Origin: Amaurobius ferox
Taxonomy: Eukaryota; Arthropoda; Arachnida; Araneae; Amaurobiidae
Direction: 5' to 3'
Length of the DNA stretch: 64,000 nt
Assembly (NCBI GenBank): GCA_951213105.1
Contig: OX578145.1
Location: 115,523,239 to 115,587,238, forward strand
The notes beneath the pieces were generated by a model, which saw only the letters and a list, made by a program, of their open reading frames with translations, did not search any database and was not told where the DNA came from. Within the stretch, counting starts at the first letter, position 1; each line of letters begins with the position of its first letter. The position numbers were made by a program, and so were the translations under genes. This document shows, piece by piece, positions 23,570 to 33,300 of the stretch.

Positions 23570-25030
23570 GTATTTAAAATTAAAACTTAATCAATTTCAT
23601 ACTAAAAATAGTTCTTCTAATTCTTATTGTGTAATTTCTTTTAAACATCCAATTTATAATTCTACAAATTTTAGGAATTTATTTAAAAAATTCAAACATT
23701 TATTGCTTATTGCGGATTTGAATGCTTCTATTACTTTTAAATACAACAAACTTATTGGAAGATATATTTTTAATTACAATGAAATTTCACAATCTCTCTC
23801 TATATATAAAGATTCCTTGTCAAATATAGATAATGAACGTATTTGCAAAGTAGATAATTATGCTGAATATATTAATCCACACTTGGGGCATATAGTGACA
23901 GGGGATTTAGCCATAGTTAAAGACGATTTGTTAAGAACCATTATGTTTTTGGTACAAAACTCAGGTTACCATCTTGTAATAACTCTTTTAAAGCTTTAAT
24001 GTCAATAAATCTTGACCTAGATAAATACATTTATAAATTAGCTTCTAAATATGCTCTGCCTTTAGAGGCATTTAATATGTGGAAATTTACTTTATTAAAT
24101 TTATTAAAAATACCAATTGTAGTATTAATTTGTCTACATGTATATATAATATTGATAATATAAAACACTCTATTAATGATTTACAAAGATTTTTGTTATT
24201 ACTTATGTTGATAAAGCCCCTAATAATCATGCTATTATCTGTAAAAAATTCTACATACAATATCTGTTAGATTATTTGCCTATTTAAATATAATAATTGC
24301 CTATTTAAATTAGATTCACACTCTATTAATTGTATCAAACTGAAAATTATCAATATGTATAGTGATTTAAATATTAATTATAATTTTTTGAAATTTCCGT
24401 ATATTGTGCTTATTCCTAAATTTCATAAATAGCCTATGAAATTTATAACTGTAACTTGTGGTCATAATTCTTACTCTATTACTGCGAGTAAATTACTACT
24501 AAATTATTTAAATATACTAAATGATAGTTTACGTTATTCTAGCAACACCTTATTCTAAATAATAGTAAGTAATTAAAGAATAAATTAACATCACTAGGTA
24601 AACTAATTTGATTTCAAACATTTGATTTTAAAGATCTTTTTGATAATATTAAGATCTCTGATCTTTATGTAGTAATTTCAGCTCTATATAATGCTTATAT
24701 ATCTAATCAATCTACTCATACTATATTTACCAATTTTCCTAAACTTCTCCACTTTGTTCTTTTCAATAATTATATATTTCAAGGTAATAAATTATACTTA
24801 CAAGTCTCAGGGGTTTCACAAGGTGGCTGTATTAGCAGTATGTTAGCTAATTTATATCTTTATCATTATGAAAAATCTTTTACTTCCACAGATTATAAAA
24901 TTTACAGATATGTTAAAATTATCTGATTTGCTTAGTATTTACTGATAACTGCATCATAGATATAGATTTCTATCAGGATAATTTGGAATTAATTCTTTAT
25001 AAAGCCACTATTAGTAATATATATATACTC
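23570..25030 (+). pseudogene. Penelope-like element remnant (linker and reverse transcriptase)
   Basis: Fragments in three plus frames include NPHLGHIVTGDL near 23877, a motif found before the reverse transcriptase in Penelope-like elements, then FKDLFDNIKISDL near 24629 and GVSQGGCISSMLANLYLYHYEK-type sequence near 24806 (read in pieces), followed by IYRYV. Many stops and shifts disable it. The region near 24960..25020 resembles 52720..52780 of the second Penelope-like remnant. Confidence 0.65.
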
Positions 25031-25232
25031 ATATCCAACAGTTAAGCAACAAGCGGAAAAATTTGCATTTATGGCTAAAGAAACAACGTGTAACCACAAA
25101 ATTTGCATAGACAGGCGCACACACGCGGAAACTATCCTGCAGAAAACACTTTGCATATCAACATTTTTTAACAAGAAAACGTTTTTTAATAAGGAAAAGT
25201 TTCTTGGTTTAGAGATTTCTCATACAAATATA

Positions 25233-25980
25233 CACTCAAACCTATTTTTGTGCGGTTGATAGGGACCGCATAAAAAAAATCGCACAAAACTTCACGAGTA
25301 GCTATAAAAAATAGTTTTCGCAACACAATTAAAAAGTATTTTTTATGCGGTAAATAGGGACCGCATAAAAAAAGTCTCACGTAGAAAATAACTCACAACC
25401 TTACGAAATAACTAAGAATTGCTCTTTTAAACGAAATCAAGACACGAGGCTTGGCAGCTACTTGGAATCTCTCCAAACCTTTTGGAATCTGATTTAGAAA
25501 ATACACATGCGAACATTTTTAAATATTTTATTTACATATGTACTTATTTTACACATACAAGACTTTTCAAAACGTATAACCATTATCCTTCGTAGTCTGA
25601 CAATACGCGAACTTTCTTGTGGTAAACTGGTTCAAAATCGCTTTCGTCACTTGAAGATACTACCTCGCACTCGTTTAGAGTTGGCTTTTTTTCAGTTACC
25701 ATGTAGTCGGTGATACGTTTTTGCGACGACTGTTGTTTCACTAGACGTTTGTATATGTCTCGGTAGCCAGGTATACAAGATTGAAGCTCCTTTTGGAATT
25801 TTGAAGTTCTTTCAGAATTGGCATCGAAAAACTAAATGGCCGATCAAACCTACTAATTTTTTTTATTGATAACTTCGTCAATTATGGTCCAATTTGATTG
25901 AAATTTTCATATACCGCACACAAAAATCGCACAAATAAAAGATCGCACAAAAAAAGACCGCACAAAAACAGGTTTGAGTG
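25233..25980 (-). mobile_element. pogo/Tigger-like DNA transposon, internally deleted
   Basis: Terminal inverted repeats are CACTCAAACCTATTTTTGTG at the left and, reversed, CACTCAAACCTGTTTTTGTG at the right, with a TA duplication at 25231..25232 and 25981..25982. It is 748 bp long. The interior keeps a transposase C-terminal remnant on the minus strand. The superfamily is inferred from the TA target, the TIR and the acidic tail. Confidence 0.8.
25586..25803 (-). pseudogene. Transposase C-terminal remnant of the Tigger-like element
   Basis: The minus strand is open from near 25803 to a stop near 25586, with KFQKELQSCIPGYRDIYKRL and, further on, EVVSSSDESDFEPV. An acidic, serine-rich tail is usual for pogo-type transposases. 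The DNA-binding and DDE regions are missing. Confidence 0.45.
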
Positions 25981-26119
25981 TACTATAGTTTACAAAAGTT
26001 AGTGCAAGTTGTATACATTAAAGTTGTGATTTGTGGAAACAAAATACCCCAATCAGGTCAACTACTAAATCAATTAAACTTCAAAAGTGAAATTGAAACA
26101 AAAACTTAAATATACTCAC

Positions 26120-26199
26120 GCTGCAAAACATTCCTTCATTGCAAGGGCATGCTGTCTTGTATTCAAAAGGATACTCTTTTGTAAGTTCACAGGGTTCTC
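26120..26199 (-). CDS. Internal exon of an AVIT/prokineticin-like cysteine-rich secreted peptide gene
   Basis: On the minus strand the exon follows a TTTTAG acceptor (26201..26200 as AG) and ends at a GTGAGT donor at 26119. It is 80 bp, enters in phase 1 and leaves in phase 0. It encodes CELTKEYPFEYKTACPCNEG within its 27 codons, with four cysteines including the CPC..G..C arrangement typical of the AVIT/prokineticin fold. It fits downstream of the exon at 44520..44625. The arachnid members known in this family include venom peptides; whether this one is a toxin or a hormone-like protein cannot be told. The next exon is probably further left and was not found. Confidence 0.6.
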
Positions 26200-28165
26200 C
26201 TAAAATGTAAGAAATATAAAATATTAACTGAGACAGAAGAAGCTTGAATCAGTTGTTTCAACATTTTTTTTCTTTTAATGTAAAATTTATTTAAATAATA
26301 TTTATCTCACAAAAACACTACTTCATGGTGTCACAACCTATTTCATATAACCGTGGGTGTATGTAGAAATATGTAGATGTTGCAATGTCGCTTCGTCGTT
26401 GAAACCGTTTATTTCAATCCGACTTCTGTCCGTCAGTCTCTCTTCCCAATATTTTGGATGGGATGACCGAAATCTAACCAATGCGTAATTACAACAAAGT
26501 AACGTTGCCTAAGCGGATTCGCACGTGAGTTGCGATCCGTGAAAATCAGCGTAACAAACCAGGAGTCGTAATAGGACTTGATACGGCAGACTTGTTTTAA
26601 AATATAACAAGAATTTATTTTAAATTAAACAGTTAAACAATTTTACAAATAAATATTATGGACGAATGACTCAAGATGACACATCCTGACAATGGATGTT
26701 GAGCAAAATTATATAACTTAAAGATCTGACAGAAATGCTGCGGAGCAAAGAGGGGTCATGATGAAACTCCTTGGAGCATCGAAAAAAAGTCCGTTTGTCG
26801 TAGCTGCTCGCCGAGAGAATCATCCCGAACAATAAAGTCCGAAGTATATATGCTCCATCAAGTTCATTGGCCCCTGGCTGTGGCGTCTTCTTAGAAACTA
26901 TGAATTTTGAGCACTAAGCCCCGCCAATGACACTTTAATGTTTCTTATGTCCCGATACTGGCATGTTTATCTCCGCAAACTGCATTTCTTTGGGCGCTAA
27001 GCCCTCACGATGACACATTCACGATATAACCTCCGTGCAAAGTCTGGGAGATTTTTCGTTGCTGTGGAGTTCTTTCGCCGAGCTTCTACCTCACACTGAA
27101 TGCGGGGTCATTGGCATACAGATTCCCAGGATATTTTCCTAGCAGAACCTTACAGTGTACTCTAAAGGATACAAAAATGAGTCCACATTTCTGGATGACC
27201 AACTCTTTTATTTAAAGCCCTAATGAGAGTAAACAGGGATAAAGTACAGCGACTAGTTCGATAAATATTGAGGTTATAAATCAATATTTCACGAATGAGT
27301 AAGTAAACACATTGCGCTGCAAGACTTGTGAGATTTTAAATATTACGGCTTTCTCACCTGTTGGAATATCCCGGTTAAAATAATAAAATATCGAAATTAT
27401 AACCTATATACTAAGCTAACTCTAACTAAGAGTTACAACAACTAAAATCACGGTCTAAAATCTAACTATATACACATGTAGGAATTTCAAAGAGCAACAA
27501 ATTCTTGTCATTATTCATGGACAGCAATTTTTAATTTTTGAAACATAATCATTACAATCATCACAGGAAGATTGTCAATCTTCTTCAACTTGACAAGACA
27601 ATTACTCAAAAAGTGTAACAGTTAAATATTTCGAGTGAAAGTAGTCAAAAACACTCGCTGAAACAGATACTTCTTTTCAAAGTGCTTTAAAAAAAGTTCA
27701 AAATATTTAATCGATGAAATTATTTTTATATATTTATAAATTTAACCATATTTCCCACAAAATAAGAACCATTTACATTTTTATCTATTGGGTTCGGAGA
27801 TATAAGCGTTTTTCGTAACTCTCCGATTTCTACCACAGGTACCCCAAGCACAGATGTCATTGACATCAAAAGAATGAGTCAAGTCAGCAGCTATCTTGGG
27901 AACTTGCCAGTTGCGGCTTGATGGTGGTTGGACGTTGGCGCGCTCCTTAAATAGTTTAAACTATAAAATATACATTTATTTCCATAAAATAATTATTTGG
28001 AATTAATTAATGTTCTTAGTTCTCAAGGTGTAACGGTTAAAATGGCCAACTGAAATCTTATCAAACCTCCTCAAAAGTAGGGAGGAAACGTGCGTTTTGG
28101 TACATTTATACTCAAAAGAATAAAAAGCATAAAACGAAATTCGTATGTTTTTGAATTTCAAAATA
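26200..28165. other. Intron sequence with unidentified mixed-composition blocks
   Basis: The part at 26330..27200 is less AT-rich than its surroundings and looks like old transposon or LTR-type sequence, but I could not find matching ends or a target duplication. A 49-codon minus-strand open stretch around 27810..27960 has no recognisable domain. Nothing else is supported. Confidence 0.4.
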
Positions 28166-28171
28166 AATAGT
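28166..28171. repeat. Polinton target-site duplication, left
   Basis: AATAGT immediately precedes the element and is identical to 43069..43074. Six-base duplications are the established hallmark of Polinton integration. Confidence 0.95.
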
Positions 28172-28709
28172 AGTAGTATCTATACGAACGTATGAGCACA
28201 CCTATATTTTTAATACTAAAAACTATATTTTATAGCTTATTTTTTATCTTTTTATATAAAAAAAAAGGTACCGATCCATATTAATATTAAAAACATGATT
28301 TTATAGTTAAATAAGGCCTTTTTTACATTTAGACCAAAATTTTAGATAAATGCGTGAAAAAAGAGATCAAAGATAGTCCGCCCCATTATGGGGCTACCTT
28401 ATATATATGAGGGGGCCGTTAGTCCCTCATACATAGGTAAATTACGGTGAAAAGGATGAAATTAAATAAATGCGTGAAAAAAGAGAACTTCCAAATAATG
28501 GAAGTCCTCTAAGCTTTAAAATAAATGGGGGGACCGTTAGTCCCCCCATAAAAGAAGAGAACATGGTGAAAAAAATTATTTTATTTTTCAAAGTTTTTTA
28601 GAAAATAAGAGGATTTATATGAAAGTCGTGAAAAAAAAGAGGACTTGAATCCTCTAAATAAACTTTAAAAGAGATCCTAAAATAGGATTACAAAGTGACT
28701 CAAAATATA
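28172..28709 (+). repeat. Polinton left terminal inverted repeat
   Basis: It matches the reverse complement of 42531..43068 over 538 bp with only a few single-base and run-length differences (for example at TAAGAGGATT versus TAAAAGGATT). It carries at least six short perfect hairpins at 28381, 28407, 28487, 28527, 28638 and 28674, several preceded by GTGAAAAAA-type motifs. Confidence 0.95.
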
Positions 28710-28716
28710 TCGAAAA

Positions 28717-28873
28717 ACGTCCGTAAATTACGGACGTGTTTTATAGAGTTGAAGATCATAAAATTATCATCTTGATAGTATTCTAAATTTATTAAATTTT
28801 CTATTCCTGAGTGCTTTGGAAGTCCTCTAAGCTTTAAAATAAATGGGGGGGACTAACGGTCCTCCCATAAAAG
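28717..28873 (+). repeat. Perfect hairpin and rearranged partial copy of the TIR
   Basis: A 10-bp-stem palindrome of ACGTCCGTAA lies at 28717..28737, just inside the TIR. At 28818..28873 a segment repeats TIR positions 28500..28553 (GAAGTCCTCTAAGCTTTAAA and following), but the loop of its G6/C6 hairpin is inverted. Confidence 0.8.
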
Positions 28874-28959
28874 AACTTAGATGAAAATAAAATATATTAT
28901 AAAAATGATTAAGCTTTCTCTAATTCATCATCACTCGAAATACTTAAATATATAGTCAT

Positions 28960-28985
28960 TCACCTAAACACTCATCCATTTATAA
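28960..28985 (-). pseudogene. Duplicated start of the 77-aa Polinton gene
   Basis: The minus strand repeats the start region of the gene at 30153..30386 (ATAAATGGATGAGTGTTTAG), then diverges and meets a stop after seven codons. Immediately left, 28915..28955 contains TTAAATATATA-type sequence also resembling the end of the gene at 29603..29893. These are relics of a gene duplication near the TIR. Confidence 0.55.
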
Positions 28986-29018
28986 ATAACCAGCGACTGT
29001 GTGCTATCTGAAAAATAT

Positions 29019-29180
29019 CAGTCTCAACGAGGTTGAAAAAATCTGAGGTCATTTATTATCTAAAACATTTCCCAGCTCGCGAGGTTTCAGTCTCAACGAG
29101 GTTGAAAAAGTCTGAGATTCCCAGCTCGCAAGGTTTTTTTCCAGCGATTATTTTTCCGACACCGCTTCCCGGTGTCGTGA
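29019..29180 (+). repeat. Interleaved direct repeats and hairpin inside the Polinton
   Basis: CAGTCTCAACGAGGTTGAAA occurs at 29019 and 29088, and CCCAGCTCGC followed by AGG after one base at 29071 and 29120. A perfect 8-bp-stem hairpin CGACACCG/CGGTGTCG lies at 29158..29178, and the palindrome TGACGTCA is at 29198..29205. The function is unknown; it could be a promoter, a replication element or a structured RNA. Confidence 0.6.
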
Positions 29181-29330
29181 TGCGTCATCTTTCTGCTTGA
29201 CGTCACCACACATCCTCAGTTTCCTGCCACTGTTTCATTTTTTCTGATCATCATAAGAGTAAAGGGTTCACTTTGTGATAAACATCGAATCTTTTTTTTA
29301 AAATACTGTCGGTTCATTAGCTCAAAGAGA

Positions 29331-29519
29331 TTTAATAAATGTAAAAGACGTAAATCATATGAGAAACGTAGAGATTTAAAAAAGAGATTAAAACGAATTA
29401 GCAATGATTTAATTTCTATTGAAGAAACTATTGATGATTATAACTGTAGAAAATTGAAATTGGAAAAAACTATAAATCAAGCTAATATTATAAAAATGAA
29501 AGATCTTGCAATGGATTAA
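29331..29519 (+). pseudogene. Coiled-coil protein fragment without a start codon
   Basis: The plus frame is open from 29181 and from about 29331 is strongly lysine/arginine/glutamate-rich (EKRRDLKKRLKRISNDLISI and onward), ending at TAA 29517..29519. The only in-frame ATGs are near the end (the first at 29497, the other at 29511), and the ATAAATG start used by other genes of the element is absent. It is probably a truncated gene, or a downstream exon of a spliced one. Confidence 0.45.
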
Positions 29520-29602
29520 TTTTATAAGATTGAGATAAGGCCCATTCTTCATAATCTAGGAAGCTTTTATCAAACCAGCTATGATAAAATTAAGTTATAT
29601 TA

Positions 29603-29893
29603 TTAATTAGATGCGTCCTCTAATTCATATTCATACTTATCATTAATCATACCTGAATACTTAAATATATATCTACCTTTATTGATTTTATATATTGATT
29701 CATCAGAAAGTATACCATGCTTATTTGCTAGGTAATAATTTTTTTCTTCATCTATCACATATAACTTTGCGATTACTGTATCTCCATATTTAGTTTTAAT
29801 TTTTTTCAATGATATCAGATTATATTTCCCAGGATATAAATCATTTAATTTAAACGTCTTGGGATAACCTCTCAGTCTATTGAACTCTTCCAT
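29603..29893 (-). CDS. Small Polinton protein, possibly OB-fold-like
   Basis: This 96-residue protein begins at a TAATAAATG start. It has FKLNDLYPGKYNLISLKKIK, then TKYGDTVIAKLYV, an alternation of short strand-like segments, and an acidic end. The arrangement resembles small OB-fold, single-strand-binding-like proteins encoded by some transposons, but this is inference from pattern only. A decayed second copy of its N-terminal part lies near 30100..30135. It is the last gene of the leftward block and is separated from the previous gene by about 260 bp. Confidence 0.6.
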   Translation of the reverse strand: MEEFNRLRGYPKTFKLNDLYPGKYNLISLKKIKTKYGDTVIAKLYVIDEEKNYYLANKHGILSDESIYKINKGRYIFKYSGMINDKYEYELEDASN

Positions 29894-29943
29894 TTATTAG
29901 TAAACATTTTTTTATATATAATTTCTAAACATTATATGATATA

Positions 29944-29965
29944 GGGGGGGATGGTCATCCCCCCC
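29944..29965. other. Perfect G7/C7 hairpin
   Basis: Seven Gs and AT are followed by a GGTC loop and then AT and seven Cs, a 9-bp stem. It is similar in style to the TIR hairpins and lies between two leftward genes. It may stop or process transcripts. The role is inferred. Confidence 0.5.
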
Positions 29966-30019
29966 TGAATTATAGAGATATTAATAAAATAGTTATTACT
30001 CTAATATATTAAAAAAATC

Positions 30020-30145
30020 ATATATTGATTAAGCATACTTAAATATATCTTTTATTGATTCAACTAACTTTAAGGTATCACAACAATATTTAGTTATATC
30101 CTAGGATATAAATCATTTAATTCAAACATTTTAGGTATTAGTTTT
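30020..30145 (-). pseudogene. Decayed second copy of the 96-aa gene
   Basis: Minus-strand FELNDLYP near 30100..30130 matches FKLNDLYP of the gene at 29603..29893 at DNA level (AGGATATAAATCATTTAATT in both). The frame is closed at once by a stop. Another short open piece lies downstream. Confidence 0.5.
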
Positions 30146-30152
30146 TATAAAT

Positions 30153-30386
30153 TCATGACCAATAGAATAAATTCTTTGAAATAACATATAAAACTCCTAA
30201 TCCTTTCAATTTAATATCTTCATTTTCTTCTTTTTCAATTAATTCAGTCAACCTTTGAAAACTTTCTGATAATAGTTTTTTATTATGATTTATATCATAC
30301 AATTCTTTACAAAGATAAGTCATATAGTAAATTTCTTCAGAATTTGTAAAATTTAAAGCTCGAATATCACCTAAACACTCATCCAT
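30153..30386 (-). CDS. Small Polinton protein of unknown function (77 aa)
   Basis: The start ATG at 30386 follows the polymerase stop with no gap (TAAATG). The protein is mixed helical and acidic, with CKELYDINHNKKLLSESFQR and EKEENEDIKLKG, and no domain I recognise. The N-terminal codons are duplicated at 28960..28985. Direct coupling to the polymerase gene suggests co-expression with replication functions. Confidence 0.65.
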   Translation of the reverse strand: MDECLGDIRALNFTNSEEIYYMTYLCKELYDINHNKKLLSESFQRLTELIEKEENEDIKLKGLGVLYVISKNLFYWS

Positions 30387-33300
30387 TTATATAGAATTAT
30401 TTTTAGAAACATTTTTATAATGTCCTAAAGCTCTAGTATTCATACCATCTTCTAATATAAATCTTTTATCATCTTTTGCTGATAAAGCTATCTTGTTCAC
30501 TTGAATTGAATACAATTCATGTTTCTTACTTCTAATTAAATTCTGTGTTCTATATTGATCTTTTTTATTTAATAAACAGTCTTTATAATCTTCAAATGAT
30601 ATTCTGTTTTTAACGGTACTGGTCTTAGTACCTTTAGACTTCTTAGTTTCAAATTCTTTATGGTCTTCATTATTATTATTATATTCTTCAACACTCTGTT
30701 TTTCTAATCTTATTGAATACATTTTACTTCTTAAACCTACAAATTCTTCCATAATCACACCGTTATTTTCATCTTTCATTTTACCTAATACTTTTTTATT
30801 ACATCTAGGCATATTATACAGATTATTTACTTGATAATCAGATGTATCAAAATAATCAATCATAGACTTCATATCTTCATAAAAGTCATCTGTTTTAATA
30901 TCATATATAAAACTATCTGTATCCATGTATAATAACTTAATATTATCCTTATATCTCGGTTTCATGACATTATAATGAAAATCATATATTAAATGTTTAG
31001 ATAAATCTAATATACTCATTCCAACATAAATCGGTTTATTAAAATATAGTTTTGTTTTTTTCATGTGAACAGCTACCAAATTTTCATCAAAAATAGTTCT
31101 ACATTTGAAATTAGGTTTAGCAATTAATTTTTTAACTTGATCATAATTACAACATAATCTTACATCGATTCGTTTTCTTATATTTTCCATAGTTTTTCCA
31201 AATACTGAATTATTCATTAATTTATAAAAATCTTTCTCAAAATCATTAGCAGCTTTCTTTCTCATTTCAGTGTTTAAATCTATATATTTTTTTAACCAAT
31301 TCGATTGTTTAAATTGCAATACTCTATGTACTCTTACAGCCTTTAAACCCATTTTCAAATATTGTTTTAAACTTCTATAATGAACTACATATTTCTCTTT
31401 ATCGTGTAAAGTTGTTAATAACTTACCTTGTTTCGAATTTTCAAGAATTCTATTTTCAGGACATAATGGTAAATCTGAATGATAATCATGTAACTCTTTT
31501 GGATATCTTAAACTAATTTCAAATATATATCCAATCTCTGAATCATCTTTTATTTTATTGTTATATAATTCACGTTTAACATAATTTATTTCATTACACC
31601 ATTTAAATTCTCCATATGGTAAATATTGACTCATAGCCCATCCATATAAATTATTAGCATCTAAATACATTAAATAATTGGATTCTTTACTTTTATCATA
31701 ATTTTTCATATATTTATTATTTGCTTTTCCATATCTATTACAACATTGTGAAACACCTCCTCTTAAACCTTTTTCTATCATGAGAATCATATCATAATCA
31801 TTTAATAAATCTAATTTAACATTTGTTATTTTTAACATTGCATCCCAAGATAAACCAGGAGCAGTAAAATACCAATCTGGATCTAATTTATAAGTTTTTA
31901 AACAAACATCTCTAAAATTTTCAAATACATCTGTTAAAATTAATACATCTGTTTTGACATATAAATCTGTATATTCACCTAAATTTTTTATATTAAATTC
32001 TTTCCAAACACGTTGAGCATGTTTATATTCTTCATCAGTTATATTACATTCATTCAATTTATTATAAAATTTATCTTTTGAAGGTAATTCTGTTTCTTTA
32101 TATTTATCTCTAGAATCCATATAATCATAAGGATATACACCTTTTCTTGTAATGAGATCTAATTTATCATCAGGAAAATGTAATGATGTCTCTCTAAATT
32201 TCGATTTTAAGTATTTAATATATTTCATTTTTCGTATTTTTGGAGGATATCTATTTATTTCATTCTCTGGTCTCAAGTTTTTTGATAAATTATCTAAACT
32301 GCAAGACATAAATTTAAATGAATCAATAAATCTCAATTTCATACCTCCTATTTTTTTGCTGAAAGATATATATTTTTCTTCAGTATTAGGTATAACATCT
32401 ATTTTTGATTGATCAAATCCAAGTTCTTTTATAAACAAATGAGAATCATAACCTGTTAAATTATGAATTTTTACTGGAATAAATTTTGGAATTTGATAAT
32501 TTAAATTACAAACATTATGAGCAGGACCTCTATATTTTCCAGTTATATGACAATGATCAATTACTTTTTCATCATTTAAGATTTGATTTTCACATATATG
32601 ACAAATATCAGTTCTTTTATAATGATTTTCATCGAACTCTATCATTGATTTGATACTTTCATATTTTTTAGTTTTGTCTTCTATAATTTTTTCAATTTTA
32701 AGAGTATCCTCTTTTAACATAGATACAAACTTTTTGATTGTATCTGGTCCTCTATAAACAACAGGAGGTTTAAAGTATTCATTTTCATATTTGATATAAT
32801 AGCAAAATGCATCTGCTACATGTTTTTGATATTTCACAGTATATGATTTAGTTTGATCTTGCTCACATGTATCAATTTTAGGTAAGAGAGATTCAAAATC
32901 AGCATATATAGTATATGGTACTCTCATTTTTCTTTCATGAATTTTAAATTGAATAACTTCATCTTTTTCAGGCATATTAATTGTGACAGCATCTTTACAG
33001 TATTCCACATGTATCTTTAATCTTTCCTCAGAATAAAAATAATTTAAACATCTATCACATAAAAATATATGATGATTATTAGTAATTTGTGATCTGATCA
33101 AACTATTCATATTTTTAATCCAACAATAATGATCTTTCATATAAAACAAGTTTACATGTTTTTCTAATTTATTGTTAGTTATTCTAAGTGGATAAATTGA
33201 ACCATCATAACTATAAACATTTACAGATATATTATTTAGTTTTTCAAATTTCTTAATATTGTCTAATGAAACAGGAAAATCAATTCCTTTAAAATTTAAT

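Noticed and set aside
26330..27510. Solo LTR
   Set aside because: It starts TGTCACAAC, but I could not find a matching CA end with a target duplication.
28381..28740. CRISPR-like array of short repeats in the TIR
   Set aside because: The hairpins differ in sequence and spacing, and this is an animal genome.
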